Shown here one piece after another: positions 12,503 to 24,583 of a DNA stretch of 64,000 nucleotides (the stretch's first letter is position 1; each line of letters begins with the position of its first letter). A model generated the notes under the pieces. The model searched no databases. It was not told where the DNA came from and saw nothing but the letters and a program-made list of their open reading frames with translations. Both the position numbers and the translations under genes were made by a program. Source of the DNA: Amblyomma americanum (lineage: Eukaryota; Arthropoda; Arachnida; Ixodida; Ixodidae); the NCBI RefSeq assembly GCF_052857255.1, contig NC_135505.1:54424792-54488791 (forward strand), in the 5' to 3' direction.

Positions 12503-12892
12503 ATGCACTGCTTGCAATACCATGAACAAGTAACATCTTCACGTGTGGTGCACAAATTGCAACATACAAACATGATAAACATGACAAGACTAGCGGCCTA
12601 CGTGTTACCACAGCTTCTACGTGAGTTATGTAAACATAAAACGCACTTCAGCCCATATTAAACCGTGGTACACATCTAAAGCAATGCGCTTTACGTGTGT
12701 AATACATTTCGCCTGACTAGAAAATGTGTATCACCCACAAAATGCATGAATATCAAAACGACAACGTGTTATGAATTTCTGCTCAATGGCAAACCATAGC
12801 AGTTCCAAGAAGATTGACACACAACGAAATGCATCATGAATATGGCAAGTTGTGCTGTCATAATGACTGTAACATGACAAAATTCTCATTCA

Positions 12893-13580
12893 TCATCATC
12901 AGCCTCACTACGCCCATTACAGGGCAAAGGCGTCTTCCATGTCTCCCTAATTAACCCTGTCCTTTGCCAGCTGCGTCCACTGTACCCGCAAACTTCTCTC
13001 ATCCGCCCACCTAACTTAGTTCCGCCCCCTTGCTGTGCTTTCCTTCTCTTGGAATACACTCCGTAACCCTGAAGGAGCAGCGGTTATCTTGCCTTGCAAT
13101 TACATGCCCTGTCCTAGGGATATTGGTAAACTGCCATTCATGATCTGAGAGGACTGGCCATATCTGCTCCACCCCATTCTTATCCGTCTAGTTTTTTTTC
13201 CATCTCACGATCAGCTGTCATTGCCAATTGTGAACTGCTGTTTCCTTGCTAGACTGTAGAACATTACTTTGGCTTGCTGGATGTTAATTTTTAGACCCAC
13301 CGTTCTGCTCTAACTCGTTCATCACCTGAGCGACTCGGCAAGGCAATGTCATCAGCGAATCGCAGATTATTTAGGTACTCTCCATTTACTCTTATTCCCA
13401 ACTGCTCACATTTCATGCCTCGGAATACCTCCTGTAAACAGGCGGTGAATAGCATTGGCGAAATCTTGTCTCCTTGCCCGACGTCCTTCCTTATTGGAGT
13501 TTGAATGCTGACTTTATAGAGGACTATGGTAGTTCTACAGTTCCTATATATACCTTCCAATATTTTGAAACAAGTCATGG
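12893..13580 (-). mobile_element. RTE-like LINE fragment
   Basis: A 95-codon minus-strand frame (13578-13291) reads GQGDKISPMLFTACLQEVF and LNNLRFADDIAL. These are non-LTR reverse transcriptase blocks B and C, with the FADD catalytic box of the RTE clade. The rest down to 12893 matches the downstream part of the same LINE type in shorter pieces, ending in an ATCATCATCA tail. Deletions and frameshifts make it non-functional. It is nested in the Harbinger element. Confidence 0.8.
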
Positions 13581-13654
13581 TAGGCCCCGTCGTGGCACCC
13601 CACTGTTTGTTTGAAGTATTCTGCTACCGATGTGGAGCAGGTTAACTGTCAGCC

Positions 13655-13765
13655 GTGGCGGTCACATTGCGACGGACAGTGTGCGTGCGCTACGCAATGT
13701 GTACACACGTTCCAGAACCCCGTGGTGTAAATTAACCCGGAGCCCTCTACAACATTGTTCCTTTA
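13655..13765 (+). repeat. Possible old tRNA-derived SINE fragment
   Basis: CAGAACCCCGTGGTG followed by an AATTAACCCGGAGCCCTCTAC stretch resembles the tail half of tick tRNA-derived SINEs (AGAACCCCAGGTGG, CCGGAGCCC). The tRNA-like head is not clear. Confidence 0.4.
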
Positions 13766-14424
13766 AGCACGTGTATCACAACGTGTCGTTAAAATACACA
13801 ATCGTGAATGTGCAAAGGAGGAAGAGTAATGGACATATGAAAAACCAAACACTGACTAGATATAGCATACGTTGTGTGTCTTGCAGAACGTAAAAAGGTA
13901 ACAGCTAAAAACGAAATCAAAGTAAACAGTACATATCACACACCTTGTGTGTGTCTTGCACAATGTTGCAAGGTACCATCGCAAAAAATTTGCACACACA
14001 CTTCAGACTGGTTATGTGCAGGAATGTGAAACCACGTGCGTATGACACCACCTGGAACACTGCACGAGAAATGGTTAGTTGCAATTTTGACACAAATGTA
14101 GCAGGGAAACGTTTCGCCATATTGAACTCAGTCAGTGGGGGGTGTATAACGCGAATGTCATGTATATGACCGTCGGGAAAGGCGGCCCTCGGCTTGCCGT
14201 GTGCGCCATGCGATCACGTGATGACGGCAAATTTATCCTGACATGACTGGGATTTTCTGTACCATCTGCGAGTGCTCATACATGCCGTCAGGTTTTCTCG
14301 TAATGGGACTAGCAATGCTTCCACATTGAAGCACGAAACCAAAGTGAACAACGAATACTGCACAGCCTGTACACTGCACACAAGTTAAAAAGTACAAAAG
14401 GAAAAAAAACATTCATACACAAGC

Positions 14425-14625
14425 CCCATGCACCTGGCAGGGAAATAAAAAAATGTTCTGCACCTTGCAGAAGGAAAATAAATATATACATAACGCCTGC
14501 ACCCGGCAGGGAAATAAAAAATGTTGTGCACCTTGCAGAAGGAAAATGATTGTATACATAACACCTGCACCCAGCAGGGAAATAAAAAAATGCTCTGTAC
14601 CTTGCAGAACGCAAAAATAAACCAG
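14425..14625. repeat. Tandem repeat, 3 units of ~69 bp
   Basis: Units start at 14430, 14499 and 14567 with GCACC(T/C)(G/A)GCAGGGAAAT, and each contains CTTGCAGAA about 35 bp later. Units differ by a few substitutions and small indels. The array lies just past the stop codon of the Myb/SANT-like gene (downstream, because that gene runs on minus), so it would fall in its 3' UTR. Confidence 0.85.
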
Positions 14626-14667
14626 AAAAAACCGGTAAAAAAGGAAAAAAAAGCCCCACCGAACAAG

Positions 14668-16843
14668 TTACTGCGGTGGCTGGACCTGATTGTTCAAAAC
14701 ACGTACAATCAGGGCCACCGCAAGTACCACTTGCTCGGTGAGGCGCATCGTGTCGGCCCTTGCCGCCTCAGCAGTGCGCACCATGTGCGCCCCGGTTTCT
14801 GTGACGGCGGCAGTCAATTGTGTCACTGCCGCCGTCAGGCTGCGCACTGCTGTTGTTGTTCGCCGCTGTTCCTGCACATGAAAGGAGCTTCATTTGCACA
14901 CTTCACAGACATGTAGGGCTCGTTGGACATAAATATGAACTAGTGAAATGTCTCTACAGGTCACGCATTGGTTTCGAACTGTGAATGTATATACAACACG
15001 TTGCATGCAGATGCTTCTCCTTCACTAAATGTGGTGGGTGTTGTGTGCACATACCTCTAGGAGGCGCACATGAAATGTGGCGTCCTCAGCAGCACGGGCT
15101 TCGTGGAGGTCATTGGTCCGCCGCGTCTCTGTCAGCAGCTGGCGGACCTCCTCCGCCCGCGTGCTCCGCTGCTGCTGCCACGGACGCCCCGCCACCACAT
15201 CTCGCCGCTCCTGTGTAGCTGTCAAAAGGAGAAAGTGACTGAATGTACACTTGTCATATAGTGGCGCACGATGTACAATAACCTGACTGTTTGGTGCAAT
15301 ACTCAGAGGGCTGTTGACATGCATACCGGGGAGCAGTACATAAAAGCATTCATAATCAGCAGTATGACAAAAACAGCATTGTTTCAATGTGCACATTTGT
15401 GTAACCATCGCAGACACCACAGTTTCCGCTATAAAAGGGAAAAAGCGTGCACAAGGTACCAGTGGTGCATATGAAAGACACTTCTGTGGGTGGCCGCCAC
15501 GGTGGCTGAGTGGTTATGGCGCTCGGCTGCTGGCCCGAAACACGCGGCGGTCGAATTTCGATGGAGGCGAAATTCTAGAGGCCCGTGTACTGTGCGATGT
15601 CAGTGCACAGTAAAGAACCCCAGGCGGTCCAAATTCCTGGAGCCCTTCACTACGGCGTCTGTCATAGCTGGAGTCGCTTTGGAACGTTAAAGCCCCATAA
15701 ACCAAACCAAACTTGTGTGCGTATTCTAAAGTGATACTGATAGTCTGCTCCTGCGAATGGTATTATTGTTAGGTAGCTTGCGAAATGGATAATGTGCAGC
15801 ATGATATTGGGACACCAACTCACAGGCTGTGTCACAAGGTGCGCCCTCCTCCTCCTCGTCCAGCTCCTCCAGCTCTTCTTCCGGGGGGGTGCCATCTATG
15901 TGAATTCATTCCACAAGACAGCAGTGCTTAGTGGACAGTTTCAGCAGAGCGTGTATTGGTGCAAAACACACGGTTACTAGGTACTGAGACACAAGAAGAA
16001 ACATAGCAGTACCAAGAGGGCAATGTAGTACAAGGTACATAACTCGAGGTTGCATTTCTTAGCTCAGCATTCGCATCCCTCCCTAACTAAAAGAAAAACC
16101 ACAACGAAGTCAACAATGTACACAAGTTGTTAGGTGTACATATCAAATGACGAAATTTTCACTTACCAGATGGAGAGCGCGCCTCTGCCTGCTGCAGGCC
16201 GCTCGTCCCTGGCATCTCCCCCACGGACACACGGGGCTTGTCCTGCAAGAGGCACAGCGCCCCACGTTCATGCACGAGTGTCTCGAAGTTCATTCTGTGT
16301 GTGCATTGCTCACAGTACATGGCCCCGAGGTTGACAGTCATTATTCTTCATTAGCCTCCCCTATCATTCCCCCCTCATTATTACTAACGTCACCGCAGCT
16401 TACAACATACCTGGCTGGACGAAGAGAACATTGGAGCTGCGACGCCTAGAACGAGGCCCGGCGACCACAGCTTGCACGCCCGGCCTGCCAGCCCCGGCAG
16501 CCTGCCGCCTCCAGTGCCCCTGCGACAGGGTGTGGAGAGACATATTCAAGGGCCATTCGACAGACCGTTGTTGACACGCTCACCTTCCCGCCGCCAAAAA
16601 CTGCGCCTCCTGCTTCTTGCAGCGGGTGCACCACACTTGCCAAGTGTGGCGCCATTGAAGCGCAGTTTTTGCAGCGGGGCCCGCGGCGTTCAGCAGGGCC
16701 GCAAGCTGCTGCCACAGCTCGCGCCTGCGAGCCGCCGTGTAGCCCCCGGAAAGGGGTGAGGCAGCGTGGGCGAGCGCCGGGTGCTGTTCCATAAATTCCA
16801 CCATCATGACGAGCTGCTCTTTGGACACACGTGCTGTCGTCAT
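14668..16843 (-). CDS. Harbinger Myb/SANT-like partner protein (6 exons)
   Basis: Second protein of Harbinger elements; in characterised members it binds DNA and aids nuclear entry of the transposase. Exons, from high to low: 16843-16584, 16519-16411, 16242-16167, 15895-15824, 15218-15055, 14871-14668. All introns are GT-AG and the phases join into one 294-aa frame. Residues 1-87 form the tryptophan-rich trihelix domain (W44, W64, W68, W71). GTGGG follows at the exon 1/2 join, residues ~149-172 are strongly acidic, and ~173-280 look helical and Gln/Arg-rich. The start is ATG at 16843; a frame extension to 16966 begins with TTG after a splice-like AG and is less likely. Exon calls are by eye. 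Confidence 0.85.
15493..15712 (+). mobile_element. Ruka-like tRNA-derived SINE (B box lost)
   Basis: Head GTGGCTGAGTGGTTATGGCG, GATGGAGGCGAAATTCTAGA, GTGCGATGTCAGTGCACA, and tail ATAAACCAAACCAAAC. About 17 bases that normally contain the B box (GGTTCGATCC) are missing between ACACGCG and GCGGTCG. It lies antisense in intron 4 of the Myb-like gene. Confidence 0.9.
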
Positions 16844-16984
16844 GATGGTGGATAGCCGTTTCAAATGATAACGGTAATCGCAGCCGATGAATTCAGTCGG
16901 TGCCGTCTGCACCAGCGCACTAGCGTCGGTGCGGCCTTTCAGTGGCCGAAAATTCTTCGGCTGCAATAAATGTCAACCATCGTG

Positions 16985-17670
16985 GCAGGCGTTGATTTCG
17001 TAATCATGGGTAATAATATTGAGATGTGATGTATTCTTAAGCTCAATTAAACGTTTTCGGGATTTTCCTGTCATGTCGCTGACCTCCTATTGGCTGACTA
17101 CTGCGGCCATCGCTGCGACCGCACCGACGCTGCGACAATGCGACCAACTTGTTGAAAGTCTGTCGCAGTGGCCCTGCGACGAGAACGACGCGCATTTCTG
17201 TCGCACAGCGGCAGAAATCGCACTGCGCTGCGGCAACAATCGCATCATGTGAAACGGCCTTAATCGTTTTTCTCGTCCTTGATCGTTCCTTACTTACACG
17301 CCTACACACGATGAACTGACGATCACGCAGCCATACAACTTTATTTCGCCCCATATGTCACACTTCCCCGTCGTCTTGTATTTAGCAAACAAAATACGGA
17401 ACTACACATCCCACACGTCAACCGAAGAGCATCTTTGGGCTATTGTTGTCATCGATAATAAGCAAATACACACTTACCACAATATGTTGTCTTCGTCGAT
17501 TTTCAAGCCCAGCGCTCCTTGTAACTTGATCTCCGCAGTCCCGTAGCATTCACTGCCTTCAATCAGATTTTTTCTGCACACCTCAGACATCCGCAAAGTG
17601 CCTTGATTTTAGACGACACGCAAAAATCGGGAACTAGCCGTGGAATCAGCTGTTTTCTTGCACGCCGCCA
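16985..17670. other. Harbinger right subterminal region, no gene
   Basis: Contains a GC-rich stretch with repeated TGCGAC and CTGCG words (17095-17240) that ends TGTGAAACGGCC; it could be a small nested MITE but no inverted ends were confirmed. The remainder is AT-rich with no domain. Confidence 0.35.
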
Positions 17671-18050
17671 TGTTCACGCGATAGCACTGCCAGCGCGCCC
17701 TCATGGCAAAAGAAGTTAACCTGCAGCAAATTTCATTGCAAAACTGAGAATGCTTCTAATTTTCCGTCGTGTTGTTGAGATTGCAACACAGTTTACTACC
17801 AAAATAAAACATTGCTTGTTTTCTTCATTGCGTTTTTGTTCATTTTTTTCATTGCGTTTTTGTTCACGCTATACCGCTGACAGCACGCCTTCGCGGCAAA
17901 AAAAGTGACTGAACAGCAAACTTAATTGCAAAAATGAAAACACTGGTTCTTTTGCTTGGTGCTGTTGGGTTTGAAATACAGTTACTTAGCAAAATAAAAC
18001 ATTACTCGTTTTTATTCACTGCGTTTTTACTGCAAAACATTAGTCTACGG
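17671..18050. repeat. Diverged tandem duplication, 2 x 190 bp
   Basis: TTCACGCGATAGCACTG (about 17672) and TTCACGCTATACCGCTG (about 17862) start two units. Each goes on to GGCAAAA, TTGCAAAA(A/C)TGA and AAAATAAAACATT. It lies just inside the right end of the Harbinger element. Confidence 0.8.
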
Positions 18051-18180
18051 TCCCTTGTCGTGCGAATAGTGGTTTCGTGGCGGAGCCCACCGCCTCCTTG
18101 CTCCGCATTGGCCGATTCGGCGGTCGGCATTTCTCGGTGTCGTCATTTTGACGTCACTGTCTCAATATTGAGACAGTTTT

Positions 18181-18205
18181 TTGAGACTGATCCGTAATCG
18201 CGCCC
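18181..18205 (-). repeat. Harbinger right terminal inverted repeat
   Basis: Perfect reverse complement of 8674-8698. Just inside is a 16-bp palindrome GTCTCAATATTGAGAC (18159-18174), giving further GAGAC/GTCTC words. Confidence 0.9.
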
Positions 18206-18470
18206 CAGCTCACACATCTCGGTGGACATTCGAACCACGCCGTAAAGTAAGGGATAAAGGAGGGGGGGGGGGGGGAAGACGAAAGAGAAAACGTGAAATT
18301 GAAAGTTTGATTTTGAGGAAAGGCGCGGCCATGTACAGCGGCGGAACAATTGTGGCTCGGTGCTACTAGTAGCGCGTGCGCAGTAGTGAGTAGGGAGCAA
18401 GAGAGAAAATTGGCAGTGGCTTAGCTCGGCTATGCCAGGATATACGTAGCAAAAGCTAAGGCATAGCATG
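18206..18470. repeat. SINE-tail repeat, right half of the Harbinger target
   Basis: CTCGGTGGACA, CGAACC, CGCCGTAAAG and the purine-rich AGGGATAAAGGAGG match the second SINE type, followed by a CGCATGCGCAGT-type dispersed repeat. A poly-G run lies at 18262-18275. It is paralogous to 18751-18945. Confidence 0.7.
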
Positions 18471-18739
18471 GCTAGTCTTGGTTATTCTTGGTTGCAAGTC
18501 CATGTTAGTATGGTTGTCTAGCTATGTTGGTGCCGTATTAAAGATGACATAACTGTGGTTGCGGCGCACGCGAGCTCTCTTTTTCAATCCTTCGACATGT
18601 TATCAGGCATATGACGCAGCTGGCGAAGCGAGCGAAGGCGAGCGCAACGACGAGGAACAGTGTGACGTCATACCAAACGCCGGCGGCGGCGAGCCGCGCG
18701 GTGTGACCTCCTGCCAGATGGCGCGGCGAGCGCGCAAAG

Positions 18740-18960
18740 CACAGTAACCGACTCACCAATCTCGGTGGACACGCGAACCGCGCCGTAAAGCAAGGCATAA
18801 AAGAGGGAGGGAGAGAAGAAAGAGAAAACTGAAAATTGAAAGTTGCATTTTGAGGAAAGGCGCGGCACTGCGCAGCGGCAAAACACCTGTGGCTCTGCTA
18901 CTAGTGGCGCATGCGCAGTTGCGACTAGAGAGCAAGAGAGAGAAATGCGCCGTGTGTCGT
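18740..18960. repeat. Second copy of the SINE-tail repeat (uninterrupted)
   Basis: Starts CACAGTAACCGACTCAC, then CTCGGTGGACACGCGAACCG, CGCCGTAAAG, and TTGAGGAAAGGCGCGGC as at 18312. It provides the unoccupied version of the Harbinger target. Confidence 0.7.
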
Positions 18961-19208
18961 CACTGCTCCTCGCGCATGCCGAGCACGGCTCTCCATGAAT
19001 CACGCGAAGCTGCTCAACCTGCGCCCAGTAAAGCTTTCGCTTTGAAGAGAGAAAGCGGAGGTTAGAAACACCGAGGGAGGAGAGGGGCAAGTTGCCCTCA
19101 AGAAGAAAAAAAGCGGCGACAAGAATTATCATTGGGTGAAGCTTCCTTCAGCGGAAGCGAGAGGTTCGATCACGGGGAAAGCAAATAATACAAACAAGAA
19201 AAGAAACA

Positions 19209-19690
19209 TCAAGAAATGAACAAAGAAATTGAAAACACCACTGCACGCGCGTACATCACAGCTAGAAGACTGCCATGGGGTACACGGCTTGAAGCTTGTA
19301 GAACTTCAGAACGGCAATTATTGATGGAAACATATTGTGATCGCGAGCACATGTATGCTTTGAAAAGGTTAAGGGCATGACTGCGTATACCGTAATGTTC
19401 AAGCTTTACAAACAGTATTATGATTGAGCGTATCAAAAGCGTTAGTAAAGTCTACAAAAATTTCTAATGTAAGCTTCTGGGATTCAATATTGCTTAATAT
19501 ATACTCCTTTTGATCAAGTAATGCCTGTTTTATTGATCTATTTTTGGTGAACTCGTACTGGCCGTCATTTATATTAGAGTGTTTTTGTGGGAAATTATGA
19601 ACGCGTGACCTTTTCCTCGCCAGCAGGATTATAAATGAGCAAAAGGACACCATGCAAGGCGGAAGTAAGAAGGCAGTGGACGACACATAT
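19209..19690 (-). mobile_element. Non-LTR reverse transcriptase fragment (CR1/Jockey-like)
   Basis: Two abutting minus-strand frames carry QYEFTKNRSIKQALL, EIFVDFTNAFDTLNH (the FVDF-x-AFDT block with the first catalytic Asp) and then KLEHYGIRSHALNLFKAYM and a VPHGSLLA remnant of VPQGSILGP. The FADD block is absent. A frameshift near 19400-19440 and loss of both ends make it a dead fragment. Clade assignment is by eye. Confidence 0.7.
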
Positions 19691-20419
19691 ATAAGAAACG
19701 GAGTGAGTCTTACTTACTTTCTACTTTTCTCAAGGTATAAGGAAGGAAGCATATGCCTATTGTCATCAACGAGTGGCTAAGCGCTAAGTAGTCTAATGAA
19801 CCAAAATTCTTCAACCCAGACAGAGAGACTAAACAAAACGTTTGAAACGAGTGAGTAGCACAGAGCATAAAGTTATATACTAAGCAAAAGCGATGTGCTT
19901 TATTTCCTTTCTGTGTCCTTAAGTCATGCGCAGTTTATTGGAGATATCGCAATAATAGCAGTTCAAATTGAGCTTCGTTCTTTCCTACGGAAGCAAAGTT
20001 TAAACCAAATGAGTCAACAACTACCAACTTTTGGTCACAAGAATCTAATTCATCTATCTAAGAGCAAGGCAGTTCTAAGTAGGTAGGTTGCACTCTTCTG
20101 TGTGTCTCGATGAACTATCTAGGCAACTTTTAATATTGTGTGGGAAGCCTGGCGTAACATATACAACGTCATTTTTGCATTTTTATAAAAACCAGCTTGC
20201 TATTACCAAAATCAATATACAGATGCAGCGAGTGTTGATTTATAAGCTCTTCGTAGCACCCACGGTACTGTATAAGTGCAACATTTGTAGCCTTTTTTTC
20301 TTGTGTGCTCTGAAAAACATGGCAAGCATAAATCAGGATTTAACATTTGCAAATGCTTCATTGAACTTTACACGCAACCATTTGGAGCTGCAATTTTTTG
20401 AAATCAGCTGCAGCATCAA

Positions 20420-21000
20420 CATCACCATCAATTCAACTGCGCCGTCTACAATGCAAAGACCTCTCTCATGCCTCAATTAGCCCTATCCTGTTCAAGCAGC
20501 GGCCACCAAATTTCGCAGTCTCATATGCGGACTGAAACCTCCGCCGCACTTTGCTACGCTTTCTTTCCACTGGAATACAATCTGTTACCCTTAACCACCA
20601 CTGGTTATCTTTCCTTCGTATTACACGCCCTGCAAAAACCTGTTCATTCTTTTTGTTTCTGACTAAGGTGTCATTATTATTTTATTCGTTTGGTTATGTC
20701 ACAATGTAAATTAATTCCTGCTTGGGCCAAGTAGTGGCTTGCAGTATTCCGAAATAAAAAGAAAACACACCTTCTTTTCTTCGCCCACTATTCTCTCCGC
20801 TTTTGTCCTAACATTACGCCTATCAATTTCCTTTCCATAGCGCACTCCATTTGCTCACTTGAAGTCACAGTTTTCGCTAGCTTCCGGGTTTCTACCCCAC
20901 AGGTTATTATCTGTAGATAAAGGTCTTGTACTTTCCTCTTGAGAGATACTGGTAAACTGCCATTCATGACCTTACCAAGCCTGCCAGATGGGCTCCTCCG
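20420..21000 (-). mobile_element. Degenerate RTE-like LINE fragment
   Basis: Same LINE type as 12893-13580: TCTTTCCACTGGAATACAAT, GTTACCCTTAACCACC and, further on, CTTTCCTCTTGAGAGATACT followed by AACTGCCATTCATGA (compare AACTGCCATTCATGATCTGA at 13130). An AT-rich stretch of about 110 bp at 20660-20775 interrupts it. The minus-strand frame 21003-20788 is its C-terminal coding remnant. Confidence 0.65.
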
Positions 21001-21399
21001 CATTGCTATCCCTCAAGTTGTTACCGCGATAGCGCTAAGAAGCTGGTGTCGGAGAAAATCCGGCGTCGCCGTCGGCGTATTTGGCGTTATCGAAGGCCGG
21101 AGATTACTTACGGGTTATCATAGCTTAACGCATGAAAATATACCGCAGAAGAAGCCTAGGAGCCAGGTGAGCAACCTTGGTCAAGTAACCTTGGGAGTCA
21201 TCACCAACTGACCACCGGATTGTGAACAAACTGCGCGCTATAGCAGGTGTCAGGTAAATTAATGATCGGTTGCTAACAGGTTGGTCAAAACAGCAACATG
21301 GGTCGCACAAGGCCCACCGCAGGCAGCACCTGCCATCGCAGAGCTTTGGCGCACTGCTTAACCGCTGCACCACCGAGCTAACAGTAGAGTGAGGACTCC

Positions 21400-21660
21400 A
21401 AGGGGTCTATGAATGTTAAGTAGAGTGTGACCAACGGTGCCTGTATGGGCATTAACCCGTTAAACTTTCTTGTCATACCCGTAAGACAGACACTAAGTGT
21501 CCTCTTCAATTTTTTATAATTCTCGTGATCCGGATCTGCCGTCACAACCAGTCCTAAGAAGACGTATTCCCTTTCTTGACAGTTATGCATAACGTGATGC
21601 TTTATTGACCGCGATGCTTGGCGCTGCCGCCCTTGTGTATGGTACACAATTTGTCGCTGT
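21400..21660 (-). mobile_element. Degenerate RTE-like LINE fragment
   Basis: The minus strand encodes EYVFLGLVVTADPDHENYKK, the region after the reverse transcriptase palm in this LINE type. The same sequence recurs at 42480-42720 (EVARKYIFLGQVVTANPDHE). Confidence 0.65.
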
Positions 21661-23690
21661 AAATCAAACCTACCTCATGGGTTTGCTCTCCATAAATTAC
21701 CCTGCGAATACTGGCACACATTCCTTGAATAACCATTATATAGCTGTAGCTCCTGTGATGACGATAATCGCTGTCGCATCCATGAGATGAGCGGATTGTA
21801 GTGTGCGTAACGGAAGTAATCTTCCTTTCTAGCCGAATAGCGGGTGGTCCAGGCGCATGAATTTGCAATTATGCAGGTTGTGGCTTGCTTCACTGGACGG
21901 AAACAAAGCCAGTTATCAGTGGTTCGCCGCCACATATTTTCTGTGTAAGATAACTCTAATTCTGCACATGCTCCTTACCGGGCCCTTCCTTTACTTTATC
22001 CGATATGAAGTGAGCGAGTATAAATTAGCGCTCCATTTGCACAGCTTGTTGTCTCCAACGAGGACTTGGTGTGTCTTTGGAAAAGTACGAGGTATTTAAG
22101 AGGGCGGTGCTGTTCTTAGCTTTTGTTTCTTGCGCTCGGGTCGTCGATTTCGACGGGGTATGTGTCTGCAGCACTTCGCGTGCGACATCTCAGAGAGCTG
22201 TAGTTGGAGTCTGGTGGCAGTTTAAATATACAAATACACGACACATATCGGTTTGATTTTCTGTCTTACTGATGATCTCGAACGTACGAGGTTAGTGATG
22301 GTGCTTGTTTCTTGGTGTTGCCTGGCAATGTCCCAGGCCTGTTGTGCACCAAGTGTTTCATGTGCTTCTCCTGTCTAAGGGTCTGCACGAAGGTATTGAC
22401 TGCTTAATTTTAATGCTTTATCATAGCTTCTAAAAGCAGTTCGACTCGTTACCTGAGTACGGAGTGCCTATACGCATTCCGGAACTTCCTCAATAGGCCC
22501 CAATTAGGCAGGAGCGCCTAGCTATATTCAAGAGATCTTCGCGTAAGTCCTAGCAGTCTGAAATCGACCTGCATGAATTTGGTTGAGTAATCGAATGGTT
22601 CGGATTCCGTAACGCATAGCAACAGATTCAGCCATTCTGCCGTCGCATTATTAAGTAAACCACTGAAGTACAAAGGCTCTTGGGGCTGAAATCGAGGTGC
22701 TGACTGTGTAGACGTCGCCTTTGTTGATGGAATAGCAGATTTTGTTTACTGGTCAGCACTTTCACGATTTTCCCGTTGCCTTTACGTGGGTGGCGGGTAC
22801 AAGCGCATGGAATGAGCTCGCATTAAAAAACCGCTGACAACGATGATTCTCTGCAGCGGACGTCACGCAATTCAGCAAGAGCAAGCTTAAAGGTTTCATT
22901 TTTTTTTAAAGCTGTGCAGCTTCTTCGCTAGATTTAGGGAAAGGTCGAGGTGCCCTGCCACTTTGCGACTAATACCCCGCGATTACTTAAAATTTTTTAT
23001 AACCCTTACACGAATGGCTACAGAGATCTGGACGTATTTCGATGCTTATACTGATATCTTAAGACTTTTCATTGGGCCCGATGACAACGATGATGGCACG
23101 ATGCGCGAAGCATGGCCTGTGCTCACGAGGTGCTCACCTGGTCCTGGTCACTTGGCAGAGCTACGCGTGGACTGCAGCGGACGACGTGCGCGCGCTAAAT
23201 CGAAATACCGAAAAGGTAGCGCGAGGCAGGATCAGGTGGTGCTTAAAGTGGTCAAAGAGGGACATCTGCTTCACTTCCGATGGACATCGCAGATACATAT
23301 CTCGCTCTAAACAAATGTTTGCGAGGGGTTTTTCTCTCTATAGAGAGACTTTCACTGGGGGCGACAACGGCACATTCAAACGCCGAGCTCCAGGTCGCGT
23401 CCTTCTCCTCCGGTGACAGCTAAAAAAGTTCCCTTTCTGCGTTAGCCGACGAGTTCTCGCGAGGTAGGTCTTGTCGACCCTGCATAAAACCATTCAATTG
23501 CACTGAGGCACATGCACGGCCTCCTTAGTCCTGAAGGCATAACTCTGTCATCTGTTGAGAGAGTGAATGCGAGTGGTTTCCTTGTGCTTCGAAACAAAGG
23601 ACAGTACTCAGCTCGCAATTGATTGCCTCCACTTACCTTTTCCTTCTTGGGCTTGTGAGCGGCTCCTACTGCTCAGCAACATGTATTTTC
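21661..23690. other. Unclassified intergenic DNA
   Basis: No domain found. A TATTTAAGAGGGCGG box at 22092 followed by TCTGGTGGCAG at 22210 resembles an LTR end plus primer site, but no partner LTR was seen. Confidence 0.4.
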
Positions 23691-23695
23691 ACTTT

Positions 23696-23869
23696 TGTCA
23701 AGGCGTTTATTTGAAGCACAGGTCGGTTGGTCTTGGTTGACCGGCGACACGACGGGCACACTCACAGGCGTCGTTCGAAAAAAACCCAGCTGCACTTCGT
23801 CTGCTTCTTCGTTGTCCCGCTTGAACTCGTCCGCTTCTTCGCTGCGCCGCGCCTGTCGGTCCCATTACA
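23696..23869 (-). repeat. Gypsy 3' LTR
   Basis: 174 bp, 3 mismatches to the other LTR (one near each of the 10th, 130th and 150th positions). TG...CA ends. Very short for an LTR, which is common in some arthropod Gypsy lineages. Confidence 0.93.
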
Positions 23870-23906
23870 ATTACTCTCCCTCCGAAAAAGGAGCCATCCT
23901 GGCGAC

Positions 23907-24583
23907 TTACGGAGAGGAGAGGATGGGCGGGTCATAGTAAGGCTTGAGGCGCTCAACGTGCACAGTTTCGCGCCCCCGGCGACGGTGGTCCGAAGAGGGA
24001 ACGAGCGGCTCAACGATATAAGTCACCGGAGAAGTTTGGTGGACAACCCGGTAAGGTCCGTGAAAGCGAGACAGTAGTTTCGTGGCGAGGCCGGGAGTGG
24101 AGGAAGGCACCCAGAGCCAATCGAGGGCGCCAGATGGGTATGACGCTGGAGGGTCCGGGGAATCCCGACGGTGCTTCTGATCCGATTGGTGCTGTGTGGT
24201 GAAAGAGCGGGCAAGTTGCCGGCATTCTTCGGCATGCAGGTGAGCTTCGGAGAGTAAGGTGGTCTCGGAAGGGTCAGGGTGATAAGGAACGATGGTGTCC
24301 ATGGTGGATGTAGGCTCCCGGCCATATAAGAGGAAGAAAGGAGAAAACCCCGTTGTTGTCTGAGTAGCTGTGTTATACGCGTACGTGACGAACGGGAGCA
24401 CTTGATCCAAGTTGGAGTGGGCGGTGTCAACGTACGTGGCGAGCATGTCACTCAGAGTGCGGTTGAACCGCTCAGTCATGCCGTTGGTCTGGGGGTGATA
24501 GGCGCTGGTGTAGCGATGAACGATTTGGCATTGCTTGAGCAGGGCCTAGACGGCGTCCGAGAGAAAAACACGGTCGCGGTCAC
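23907..24583 (-). pseudogene. Gypsy integrase core and C-terminus, broken
   Basis: The 190-codon frame 24479-23907 carries the end of the integrase catalytic core (MTERFNRTLSDML, with the family's catalytic Glu in this helix), AYNTATQTTTGFSPF and LYGREP, followed by the C-terminal DNA-binding region (HGPYRVV, TYIVEPL, VHVERLKPYYD). It should be the continuation of the pol frame at 24584-27382. An in-frame TAG at 24546-24548 and a frame change near 24760 separate them, so no intact integrase can be made from this copy. Confidence 0.88.

Noticed and set aside
16844..16966. N-terminal extension of the Myb-like protein
   Set aside because: It begins with TTG next to a splice-like AG. An extra upstream exon is possible but not needed; the ATG at 16843 starts right before the DNA-binding domain.
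22060..22240. LTR end plus primer site (TATTTAAG, TCTGGTGGCAG)
   Set aside because: No second LTR, no pol frame and no target duplication found.
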